Shown: positions 22,467-30,764 of the stretch, one piece after another | How the letters are laid out: the number at the start of each line of letters is the position of its first letter | How positions within the stretch are numbered: the first letter of the stretch is position 1 | From: Acrasis kona | Lineage: Eukaryota > Heterolobosea > Eutetramitea > Acrasida > Acrasidae | NCBI GenBank assembly: GCA_026419775.2 | Contig: JAOPGA020000855.1 | Span: 1-48,276, forward strand | DNA: 48,276 nt | Direction: 5' to 3' | Translations under genes and position numbers: made by a program | Notes under the pieces: generated by a model | Told to the model about the DNA's origin: nothing | What the model saw: the letters and a program-made list of their open reading frames with translations, nothing else | Databases searched by the model: none

Positions 22467-23950
22467 TTACAATCTCAATGATTTTCTTGGAGTCAACCAC
22501 ATCATTGTTTTCTCTTTTATGTTTGTCATGCTCTCCGAAAACAAAGATCTTCTCCTTTCCCTCGTTCCAACTGGACCCCTCGCTGATGTAGGTATCTTGA
22601 ACGTGTCCTCTGTTTCGCTTTCTTGTAATTCATTTAAAACATTTGTTATGGCATCAACCCACTTTCTCTTTCCGTTAAAGTCCTCAAAGTGTAATTGAAC
22701 TGTTGAACCTTGAGAGTTGATTGATAATGCATTCACATCACCTCCTGAAATAAATGCTTCGACTAGATGATATTCATAGCATGTCTTTCTGCTAAAGATC
22801 GGAGATAATGATGATGTCTGCTTCTCTATTAGCAACATGTCGTTAAATAGATGGGCGGTACACTTTGAACGTATACCAGTAACATAAATGTCTCCACTCA
22901 AGATGATGCGTCTTGATGGTTGAATCAGCTCCGATCTTCCGAGACGAGAGCCCAATTTGGCGAGGCTCAGGGCGTTGTTTGTGTCTTTGATTCGTCTGTT
23001 TTGAAATTCGGTAATATCTGAGATGAGGTCGTAGGATTCTAACAAATAACTGCGGTCGTTGTGATCTGGTCGGGTGTGCTCTAAAAGTGATTTTAGAAGT
23101 AATTGATACCTAGGTAGCCGTTGAACTGGAATTGATTATATAGTGTGAAAAAATTATTCTTACCTGGCATGATTAACAGAGAGCCAATATCTAAGCCTTT
23201 ACTTTGGGGTAGCTTCTTTCTCCGATCTAACCAATCATCGAACTGTTGATTTTGCCTGTTGCGCCTAATTATCATGTTGGACCTCTCAAATGAACTCAGA
23301 TATGTAACATAAACTTTAAAGAAAGGGGCCATCTCCCTGATGAGATCGCCAATTACTAAAAAATACAGCGATTCATCATCAAAAAGCTTGTACCTATCCT
23401 CTAGTTTTCTTAGAAAGGCTTGATGTAGTGTCATAACAGTGCTTAGGTTTGGTGGGAACATTTTGTGTGCGTTTGTGACACGCCCAGGTACGTCCAATTT
23501 ATTCTTTTGAAAAGGATCCTCATGTCCCTCGACAAGAGTTTGATAATACATTTTCCATAACAAATCAAGGTTCTTTACATAATTCTTTTCGCTTTCTAAA
23601 ATCTCTTTCAGTAATTGTACTCTAGTATTAACATCCACTCCGTTGCTTATTAAATGTTCCACCTCTGCTCTTAACGTTTCCGAACTTATCCTGCCATCTA
23701 TTTTATATTCACGTCTGTCTTTATGGAGAGGAAGAATAGGAATAATTGGAAATGTTTTACGAGGTGGAGACATTGGAGTGGCTGGTAACGTACAATCATC
23801 AACACCACTAATAGGAGAGCATGACATAATTCTTGTACAGTCTAAAGATGGAAGATCAAGAGTTTGTTCGGCACAGGGACCGTGCTCATACGGCTGTGCC
23901 ATCTCCTCCTCCGAGTCCACAGTATCTATGCTGCTTGTGGTGTCTGACAT
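22467..23950 (-). CDS. Rho guanine-nucleotide exchange factor (DH-PH)
   Basis: Exons 23950-23164 and 23125-22467 with a 38-base intron (GTAAGA...TTCCAG, 23126-23163) give 481 residues. After a ~110-residue acidic and proline-containing leader, the Dbl-homology domain starts with LLKEILESEKNYVKNLDLL. It continues through FLVIGDLIREMAPFFKVYV and, across the splice, LLIMPVQRLPRYQLLLKSLL, the classical CR3 signature. A pleckstrin-homology domain follows (ILSGDIYVTG..., ending near WVDAITNVLNEL). DH domains load GTP onto Rho/Rac/Cdc42 GTPases, and the PH domain assists at membranes. The intron is certain because it splits the MPVQRLPRYQLLL motif. The C-terminal tail is short, basic and Ser/Arg-rich. 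The target GTPase is unknown. Confidence 0.93.
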
Positions 23951-24038
23951 TTAATCCCAAATGTAACAGACAAGTGACATTTAGAGCTGTTAGAGGCTAT
24001 CAGTTTTCAAATACTAATATGGTGATCTCTAAATTTAT

Positions 24039-25044
24039 TTAAAGATTGTGCTTCGATTTGAATGTTTTGGAGTGTTTGACCAGTAATTCCTCATTTAAAC
24101 AGTAGTATGCTTCCTCGGCTAAATCATGATCAAACCAAAACAGGGGCAATCGATCTAGATTCTTATCTGCAACGCATCTCCAAACAGGATCGCATTTCAT
24201 GGCTCCACCCAGAACAACAAAAAGTTTCTTGATGGTTATATCTCTTCTAATAGTCCATTCATGTTTTTGAAATAAACACCCTAAACCTTGGTGCACTAGA
24301 ATGTGATCAGCAACATCTTGGACAGAGTCCTTATCGATAGGGCAGGGCTGCACACCAAGTAACGTACCAGTGACCATACATTTTGCAGAGTATTTTGTCA
24401 ATATACTGTTTAATAGCTCTTCATCTTCCGACTCGTCAAAAATTTTTACTTTAATCTTTAGTTCAGTGGGTACTTCTTGCTCAGTTTTTTTCAGAGCCTG
24501 ACTTGGTGATGAAACAATTGAACTTGCCTTCAGTTTTTTTTCTGTAACATTTGTTTCAATTTTATCTCTGTTCTCTGTTGGTGTGAGTTTAGCTATTAAA
24601 TCACCACTAAAGGCCCTATCTTTAGGCAACCGCTACATCAGTTAGCTCTGATAAAATAAATAGCTTGCCTTGTAGGCGTCGATTGAAGATAAGTTTGCTC
24701 CATGGTTAATTAGTAATTCACACGATTGGTAATCTTGGTTAGATGCAGCAATGTGTAGAGGAGTTTCTTGAATGTACTAATTAGTTGTTAGTAGCAAAAT
24801 TAGAAAATGTTACGTCGTCGGATGCATTTACATCAGCTCCGTGTTGTATTAAGATTGAAATGGCTTTTAGATGTCCACCTTTCGCGGCGCAATGTAGCGC
24901 AGTATATCCTGTCTTTGATTGTGAGGATGTTTATAGAATATTACATACCTGCCTTCCATTAATATCGACCTCTTCTAGTTTCAAAATTCTATTCATTCGA
25001 TCTATTTGACCCAACTCAGCAGCCTCGAATAAACCAAACGACAT
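24039..25044 (-). CDS. Ankyrin-repeat protein with novel C-terminal domain
   Basis: Four exons: 25044-24949, 24912-24814, 24776-24669 and 24632-24039. The introns are 36, 37 and 36 bases (24913-24948, 24777-24813, 24633-24668) and the total is 299 codons including the stop. The first three exons encode ankyrin repeats: [16 protein letters not shown], then [19 protein letters not shown] with [10 protein letters not shown], then [19 protein letters not shown] with HGANLSS. Each intron falls at the end of a repeat. The third intron uses a GC donor (AAG|GCAAGC...GTAG). Intron 2 contains the yeast-like branch motif TACTAAC. The ~195-residue C-terminal part is Lys/Glu-rich and then folded ([32 protein letters not shown]); I do not recognise it. 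Ankyrin repeats suggest a protein-binding role. AATAAA overlaps the stop codon. Confidence 0.78.
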
Positions 25045-25268
25045 TGTAAAAAATTTGTAACACACAGAAGTTTATCATTTAGATGAAGGCACGAACCACA
25101 ATTTGCTCAATCAACCAGCAATATGAGACTATTATTATGATTTGTACATTTTTGAAATTTAAATGTGACGGTAAATTCGCAAAATTGAACAATTAATGCT
25201 TAATGTTTAATAACGAATATCACTGAAACTTAAGAATGTTTATTCCAAATTTTATTTGTAGAATAAAC

Positions 25269-25655
25269 CTAAAAGAATTCATCTTCTGTATGTACATTTT
25301 TTTCTGCTTGTAATGTTAAATCTTCTATTTCTTCCATATCCGCTAATGTTTCGTTATAAGTGTCTGGTGTTTTCGTTCTCGGTATTACTGACATTGTGAA
25401 AGTCGCTCGTACTGAAACTGGTTTCATTTCTTCAACTAATTGTACTTTTGGTTCATTGTTTTTGATTTCCGAGTACAGTTGCATCATCCCTCGATTTCTT
25501 GTTGGGCTGTTCATCTTTATAAAGCTCATTGAATTGATAGAGGATGGGGACCGTAAGTGGGCTGGCATCGGCGTTCTTGGCATATCGTAAAAGCTTCTTT
25601 GTGGTACAGTTCTTTTTGTGCTTATAGGCTCCATACATCTTAAAGAAGCCGACAT
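25269..25655 (-). CDS. Hypothetical protein, Ser/Pro/Arg-rich
   Basis: A 128-residue frame from the ATG at 25655. It is rich in Ser, Pro, Met and Arg in the first half (RTPMPAHLRSPSSIN) and acidic at the end (LADMEEIEDLTLQAEKN), and probably largely disordered. Several SP/TP sites could be phosphorylated. An AATAAA on the coding strand about 20 bases after the stop supports a real transcript. The upstream in-frame extension to 25718 starts with TTG and may be leader. No family was recognised, and a small spliced upstream exon cannot be excluded. Confidence 0.5.
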   Translation of the reverse strand: MSASLRCMEPISTKRTVPQRSFYDMPRTPMPAHLRSPSSINSMSFIKMNSPTRNRGMMQLYSEIKNNEPKVQLVEEMKPVSVRATFTMSVIPRTKTPDTYNETLADMEEIEDLTLQAEKNVHTEDEFF

Positions 25656-25913
25656 AGCGATGCGATTTCTGGCACGTAATATTCTATAGTAAACAAGAGG
25701 ATGATCTACGATGCCCAAATTAGTAGCACAGACTCAATCAAGGCATAGCCAAACGTTCAGAGTCCGCACTCAGCAGACGAGAAAGCTGTCATAGCATAGA
25801 TAAGATCATAAAGCAAAGAAGTAAATTGCGTCATAAGCTCAGCAATTCATGATTCACTCTTAATCGCGAACTTGAATTAATACCAAAATTCCTTGTATGA
25901 CAACAATTATATA

Positions 25914-26148
25914 ATGTTGTTACGAAGGAGGTCGCGCAAATTACTCTCGAGAATTTTTCTGATAGTTGATAAACAGATGCGAAAAACAAGCTAGTTTAGA
26001 ATTAATTTACAAATGCACAAACGGATGTGTTGATGCAGGAAGTTTTTTACAGAACTTAATCAAATCAAAATTACTCAAACAGCAGTCAAATATAATTATC
26101 GATATGGAATACATCGCACAGGAGATTACTTTGAATGAATCTAAATAA
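25914..26148 (+). CDS. Small hypothetical protein, one-base frame break
   Basis: The ATG at 25914 opens a very basic stretch (MLLRRRSRKLLSRIFLIV) that hits a stop after 26 codons. Removing one A from the run of five at about 25981-25985 lets it continue in the frame that ends at 26148 (LELIYKCTNGCVDAGSFLQ, IIIDMEYIAQEITLNE), giving 77 residues. The stop lies inside an AATAAA, as in many genes here. The C-terminal part is predicted helical. I do not recognise it. The frame join is an inference modelled on similar homopolymer breaks elsewhere in the window. Confidence 0.3.
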
Positions 26149-26573
26149 ACAAGTCTGAAAACCCATCCGTCGCAATTCAACAATTCAAACAAGTTATGCA
26201 GACCACAAAGCGTCCTAAATTTACCATCCAATACATCCAATTAATTGGGAACATGGTTGCGGAGGACAATAAGAATATCAATACTTCATCCCACTCCCAT
26301 AAAACGGTTTTGAATAGAAAGGAACAAGGATGGGTTATCAAGATAAAGTATCTAGTTGATTGATGTTTTATTTACTGTGCTTCAATGTATCGGATAGAAT
26401 CAAGACTAATTTTGTGGGTTTTGTGGTTTGGTCTGGCCAAAGGCTTATAAATGTTGCAAGATATTGTACAAGAACTCAAAATATTACTCGGCTTCAAAAA
26501 TAATTGCTGCAAACACAATCTCAACAAGATTGTCTGTATCATTACAAAATAAACATAATTTATTTATTTATAC
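26149..26573 (+). other. Intergenic, possible small spliced gene unresolved
   Basis: A 55-codon frame starts with ATG at 26196 (MQTTKRPKFTIQYIQLIGNM) and stops near 26363. Further on, 26400-26510 contains a second coding-like frame (SGQRLINVARYCTRTQ). I could not find a splice that joins them with confidence. The end of the stretch is AT-rich, with AATAAA words on both strands near 26546-26570. This is probably either a short unknown gene or non-coding sequence. Confidence 0.25.
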
Positions 26574-26631
26574 AAATTGGCCGTAGGCCAATTTATAGTG
26601 ACTGGTCGCGCTCGGAGCGACTTGCACCAGT
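26574..26631. repeat. Two adjacent hairpins in the 3' flank of a minus-strand gene
   Basis: AAATTGGCC-GTA-GGCCAATTT (26574-26594) is a perfect 9-bp inverted repeat. It is followed directly by a second foldable element, ACTGGT...ACCAGT (26601-26606 with 26626-26631), with an inner GC-rich pairing CGC/GCG. They lie between the stop codon at 26633 and the poly(A) signal of the minus-strand gene, so they would be in its 3' UTR. Confidence 0.6.
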
Positions 26632-26632
26632 T

Positions 26633-27000
26633 TCACTTTGATCTGGGCTTGCTGGTCCGTGGTTTCTTTTTTGGCGATGCGACGTCATTTTCCTCCACCA
26701 TCCTTCCTTCATCTTCATCATATTCGTCGTCATCAACATTTCCTCTCTTTCTCCCTCTGATTTGACCTTTCTTCCCCGATAATTGATTTCCGAATCCCTT
26801 CATCATGTCCATCATTTTATCGAATTTGGAGTCCATATTGGTTATGGCGGTTGTGATACCTCGGAATCCATTTTTTTCAATTCGTACTCCTGTGTGTCCT
26901 GTCTGTCGGAGATTGATTTGATATTTGCGTTGCACTCATCTAACTGCTCCTTGGTATGCTCTTGGTCGGATCTGATCTCTTTTATCTGGTCAAGTATGTG
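26633..27000 (-). CDS. Coiled-coil, basic acidic-patch protein (probable nuclear); frame break, 5' end unresolved
   Basis: Two minus-strand frames join if one base is added to the seven-T run at 26871-26877 (A on the coding strand). The upstream piece reads as a heptad coiled coil (KEIRSDQEHTKEQLDECNA, ISDRQDTQEYELKK). The downstream piece continues helical (TNMDSKFDKMMDMMKGFG) and ends in a basic, acidic and basic tail: KKGQIRGRKRG, an Asp/Glu patch, then SPKKKPRTSKPRSK, which looks like a nuclear localisation signal. No ATG is found before the frame closes at about 27001, so an upstream exon probably exists; an acceptor-like CAG lies at about 26986. The family is unknown. AATAAA follows the stop by about 65 bases, after two hairpins. 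Confidence 0.45.
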
Positions 27001-27196
27001 TTATGTAAAATAATTCTTCGCCTTATAGCTTCTGGTGGGAGAATGGTTCAAGATTTACAATATTACAAAAATGTAGTTGAGTTGGCATTTGTGGAAATGA
27101 TTTAAGATTAGATTCTATTATTAGATAGACTTATCCTATTTAAACAGATAGCTATCTATCAATAAAACCAACAAAAACAACACAACAACAAGTTAA

Positions 27197-28021
27197 ATGA
27201 AATTCATTCTAGTTATCTTCATTGCTCTAGCAATCATCTTCACAGTCAATGCAGACTCTTCTCGCCAAAGAAGAAACTCTGATCCCACCACTGCAGCACC
27301 TACTACAACCTCACCACCAGTACAAGTAACCACAACAGCTGCACCAACAACTTGCCCACCATGCCCATGTGGAACCGTTGATGCCAATCTATCCGGAGAT
27401 AACAACGCCTCACCAGCTAGAAGACAAAGACGCAACGGTGACAACTGCCCAGTTTGCAAAGCATGCCCAACCACTGCTGCACCAACCACTACCTCACCAC
27501 CAGTACAAGTAACCACAACAGCTGCACCAACAACTTGCCCACCATGCCCATGTGGAACTGTTGACGCTAACCTATCAGGTGACAACAATGCCTCACCAGC
27601 TAGAAGACAAAGACGCAACGGTGACAACTGCCCAGTTTGCAAAGCATGCCCAACCACTGCTGCACCAACCACTACCTCACCACCAGTTCAGGTCACCTCA
27701 CAAGCACCAGTTGAGTCATCACCACCAGTTGAAGCAACCACCACATGCGCACCATGCAAATGCGGAACTGTCGATGCTAACCTATCAGGTGACAACAATG
27801 CTTCCCCAGCAAGAAGATTCAGACGTACCGGTGATCACTGCCCAGTATGCAAACAATGCCCAACAACCACAACTTCAGCACCAGTTCAAGTATCTAAACC
27901 AGTCACTAAAGCTCCAGTTGGTAACAACGAGAGCGGTGAAGACAACGCAAGAGCCTCATCTGCATCAACCTTCGCTTTAGGATTTGCAACTGTATTGGTC
28001 GCTATTATTTCTATGTTGTAA
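27197..28021 (+). CDS. Secreted or GPI-anchored Cys/Thr/Pro-rich repeat protein with RXRR sites
   Basis: A 274-residue protein with a clean signal peptide (MKFILVIFIALAIIFTVNA) and a hydrophobic C terminus (STFALGFATVLVAIISML) typical of GPI attachment. Between them are three units of about 61 residues. Each has a Thr/Pro/Ala stretch fit for O-glycosylation, a CPPCPCG or CAPCKCG cluster, the block GTVDANLSGDNNASPARR and a NCPVCKACP or HCPVCKQCP cluster. Units 1 and 2 are nearly identical in DNA and lie 183 bases apart; unit 3 has diverged. An R-x-R-R motif precedes N/T-S/G-D four times (RQRRNSD once, RQRRNGD twice, RFRRTGD once), a perfect furin-type consensus at regular spacing. Either a cell-wall or coat protein or a precursor cut into Cys-rich peptides would fit. 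No known family was recognised. AATAAA overlaps the stop. Confidence 0.85.
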   Translation: MKFILVIFIALAIIFTVNADSSRQRRNSDPTTAAPTTTSPPVQVTTTAAPTTCPPCPCGTVDANLSGDNNASPARRQRRNGDNCPVCKACPTTAAPTTTSPPVQVTTTAAPTTCPPCPCGTVDANLSGDNNASPARRQRRNGDNCPVCKACPTTAAPTTTSPPVQVTSQAPVESSPPVEATTTCAPCKCGTVDANLSGDNNASPARRFRRTGDHCPVCKQCPTTTTSAPVQVSKPVTKAPVGNNESGEDNARASSASTFALGFATVLVAIISML

Positions 28022-28154
28022 ATAAATTTTCAATTACTTTATTTTGTTTTAATCATCTTGGACCAACTACTCTCAACTCTGTCTCGGTAGCAAGTTTACT
28101 TCTGTGTAGCAACCTCTATTTTTTCTTTTGTAGTAAACAATTAAAACATTGCCA

Positions 28155-28970
28155 GCCAACCCTTCTATTTTACAAGTTGCTCGATCCTGAACGTATCAGA
28201 GAGGGCGTAAACATTTGAACCTCCATTACAATTCTAATCAACTTTTCTGTTATTGTGTTGAGCAAAGTATCATCCAGAGAGAAAGGACAGAATATTTGTT
28301 TTGAAGAGTGCAGACCAAGAGAAGAGCTTAGGTTTAATTTCATTGTAAGGGACATTGAAGTGGGAATGAAGGAGGTAAGTACGATCGTATTGACGCTAAA
28401 CTTTTTGTGGTGCATCATGGTCAAGTCCATTCAACATTAAAACGTGATTACTTTACGGAACAAACCTCTATCTTTCAAAGATTCTGTCTCTTCGCTCCAG
28501 ACTGAACGGTGAAAATATGAGAGAAATGATTAGATAAAATCTGTACATCACTAATAGAGCATGGAGAACCTAATCATGTAGTGATAACTTTTCGTACAAT
28601 TTCGAATAAAATTTGGATCTGTTTTGTAGACTCCCACGTCTGACGACCTGGATGATTGAGCTGTAGCCATATCTTGGCACCATTAAATTTTGAGGAGGTG
28701 ATAAATTCTTTCCATTAAGGCAGATGACTTCGGGGACCGCTGATGGACTAGCCACAGGGTATGGATCAACCATAACGTGCCCAGTGATAATCAGTCCAGC
28801 GCCTCATCTTGTACAAACGTACAAGCTCAGGGGATGGTGAAAAAGTTGTTACCGTCCGCCATATTCTCCTCCATAACAGCGTTGGCTATTCTGTTTTTCA
28901 AGGTTTGTCCACAAGGCAATTCAGCTGGACTAAAATGCCAATTCTTCCAATTGCAATGCTGTCTGACATT
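28155..28970 (-). pseudogene. Decayed kelch-like gene
   Basis: Reading the minus strand from about 28970, a frame gives KNWHFSPAELPCGQTLKNR and NAVMEENMADG. A candidate 50-base intron (GTAACA...GATGAG, about 28802-28851) leads into GLIITGHVMVDPYP and NLMVPRYGYSSI, which looks like a kelch blade (xxPRYGHSxI). After this the frame is lost. Fragments with the same flavour return in other frames (DVGVYKTDPNFIRN; NEIKPKLFSWSALF; NGGSNVYALSDTF), with stops between them, and the last ends at about 28168. No single intron model restores one frame, and there is no AATAAA at the end. I therefore read it as a degenerate kelch-repeat gene; a real gene with several unrecognised short introns or sequencing errors is the alternative. 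Confidence 0.35.
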
Positions 28971-29235
28971 TTTAGGGTATTTTTAAACACATTAATAAAA
29001 TTTTTTAATGTGGATGTATCTCATGAGGACGGACATGTTACAATAAACAGTTTTCGAAATAGAAAAATAGCAATTTTATCAAAGTATGAGAGTAGTTTAA
29101 AATCTGAAGAAATACCTTGGGACATTGCAAAAATCTGTATAATGAATGAAAACAGAGGCAAGTAATAAATAGAAATAGGGTGTTGTACAAACCAGGTTAG
29201 AGACTTCTACATGTTTCTAATGACATTTATTCAAT

Positions 29236-30534
29236 TTATTTCTGTTCATCGTCACCATTTATTCTTTTTAATAATCTCTCAATGTATGATTTTTTCGCTC
29301 TACTATAAAAACCAATTTTTAACCCATCAGGACTTGACATAAATAAACCCTCAGTATTCAAAAGCTTATTAATCTTTTTGTTTGAAAATTCCGTCTTTAA
29401 TATTGAGTAAAACTCAGAGTAGTCAATGTTGTCATCACAGCCAGTCAACATCTTTTTACAAACTGTTCTCATACTACGTGACCTAACCATCAATTGATTG
29501 ATATCCCTATATTGTACAGATAAATAGTTATCTAAATTACTCAATAGTTCGTCACAAGATAACTTTGGATTAATAACAAGTTGCCTTCTAACTTCGTGCA
29601 GATATTGTATTACACCGCCAACATATGCCTCAACACGATTCGGATTAGGACAATGAACACTATTTAAATATTTTATTGCAACTTCTTTAGAGGACTCCGA
29701 AACCTGAGATACATGAATTCTTCTTGCATCATCCAAGAGTTCACCTACACTTCCCTCACCAGTCACAAATACTAGTCTGACTTTATCATCATCATCACAT
29801 AACTTTTTTCCAATTTCACGCAATTCTAAAATCTCTCTGGACAAAGAACTATTACAATGATCTATTACAATAACCGCATTACCAGGAATGTTCTGTTTTT
29901 TCCGATAAACGCTGTACTTATGTATGGCATTATATATTTTTCTATGAAGAGATTCTTTATTCTCCTCTGTAGCGGTTTTTAAAAGAGACCGCGGAAGTAT
30001 TTTGGAAGCAAAACCATACAACCCGCCATCCTCCATGTCGAAATACAAAATGGACGTAGGTTTTATTTGGCTGATTTCGTACAGACATATTTTCATGCTT
30101 GTGGTTTTACCGACGCCTCTGTCACCAGTAAATAAAATCATGTCGTTTGAAACACCATCAATTATTTCGGTTACCTTGGACGTCATCATATCTACAATGT
30201 TGTCGTTACGAAACACATTATTAAGCGGCTTTAGGGCTTGTTTGTCCTGTGACTCAAACACATTTGCAACAGTCAAGTGAAGTTCCGCTTCATCAATAAC
30301 TCTTTGTTTTTCTAAGGGGTCGGTATGGTATAGATAGGAACCTAAAAGTGCACCAGCAACAGCGAAAATCCCACCCAGAATGGTATTCCTGGTATTGACA
30401 ACATCATGTTTTTCCTCCCTCTGGTCTCTGTCTTTTTTAGTTTCCTTTGTTTTGACTTTTGCAGAATACAAGCGTATTACGGAACGGCCATTTCTTTGTA
30501 TCAAGCTTCTTGATCGTGTGCACAGCCCAAGCAT
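29236..30534 (-). CDS. Mitochondrial membrane-anchored P-loop ATPase (STAND/AAA-like)
   Basis: 432 residues from the ATG at 30534. The N terminus is rich in Arg and Ser without acidic residues (MLGLCTRSRSLIQRNGRSV), a mitochondrial presequence. After a charged linker comes one membrane helix (GGIFAVAGALLGSYLY, about residues 54-69). A Walker A motif, GDRGVGKTTS, is at residues 137-146, and a Walker B-like AVIVIDHCN sits about 75 residues later, followed by a sensor-like LVFVTGEG. The C-terminal 150 residues are helical. This layout (presequence, one TM, NTPase) recalls mitochondrial STAND or AAA NTPases of the inner membrane. The partner or client is unknown. The start was chosen because the codon four residues earlier is TTG. 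Confidence 0.8.
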   Translation of the reverse strand: MLGLCTRSRSLIQRNGRSVIRLYSAKVKTKETKKDRDQREEKHDVVNTRNTILGGIFAVAGALLGSYLYHTDPLEKQRVIDEAELHLTVANVFESQDKQALKPLNNVFRNDNIVDMMTSKVTEIIDGVSNDMILFTGDRGVGKTTSMKICLYEISQIKPTSILYFDMEDGGLYGFASKILPRSLLKTATEENKESLHRKIYNAIHKYSVYRKKQNIPGNAVIVIDHCNSSLSREILELREIGKKLCDDDDKVRLVFVTGEGSVGELLDDARRIHVSQVSESSKEVAIKYLNSVHCPNPNRVEAYVGGVIQYLHEVRRQLVINPKLSCDELLSNLDNYLSVQYRDINQLMVRSRSMRTVCKKMLTGCDDNIDYSEFYSILKTEFSNKKINKLLNTEGLFMSSPDGLKIGFYSRAKKSYIERLLKRINGDDEQK

Positions 30535-30764
30535 CGTTGTAAACAATTATTAATTTTCATGTAAAGACCCGTATCTCAACTACGCAGCAAATATCGCAAG
30601 ATGTCATCATTTGCGCCCCTTAAAACAATGTTCTGGATTGCGGGCTTAATTTAAAATCACTTTTGACTAAAAAAGTTGTAAAAGCATAGGCACTTTAGAA
30701 CGAATCCACTTACGGACTATGTATCAAGTTAAAAATAGGTGAATCATGAATACTAGAAAATAAC

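Noticed and set aside
27193-27672. Minus-strand ORF of 159 codons
   Set aside because: Antisense to the repeat precursor; its apparent repeats only mirror the sense repeats.
27197-27830. CRISPR-like array from the tandem repeats
   Set aside because: The repeats encode protein units, have no spacers and lie in a eukaryotic secreted-protein gene.
28809-29165. Plus-strand ORF of 118 codons ending at AATAAA
   Set aside because: It begins with TTG, overlaps stronger kelch-like coding on the other strand, and no family or good start was seen. Kept only as a weak possibility for its last ~60 codons.
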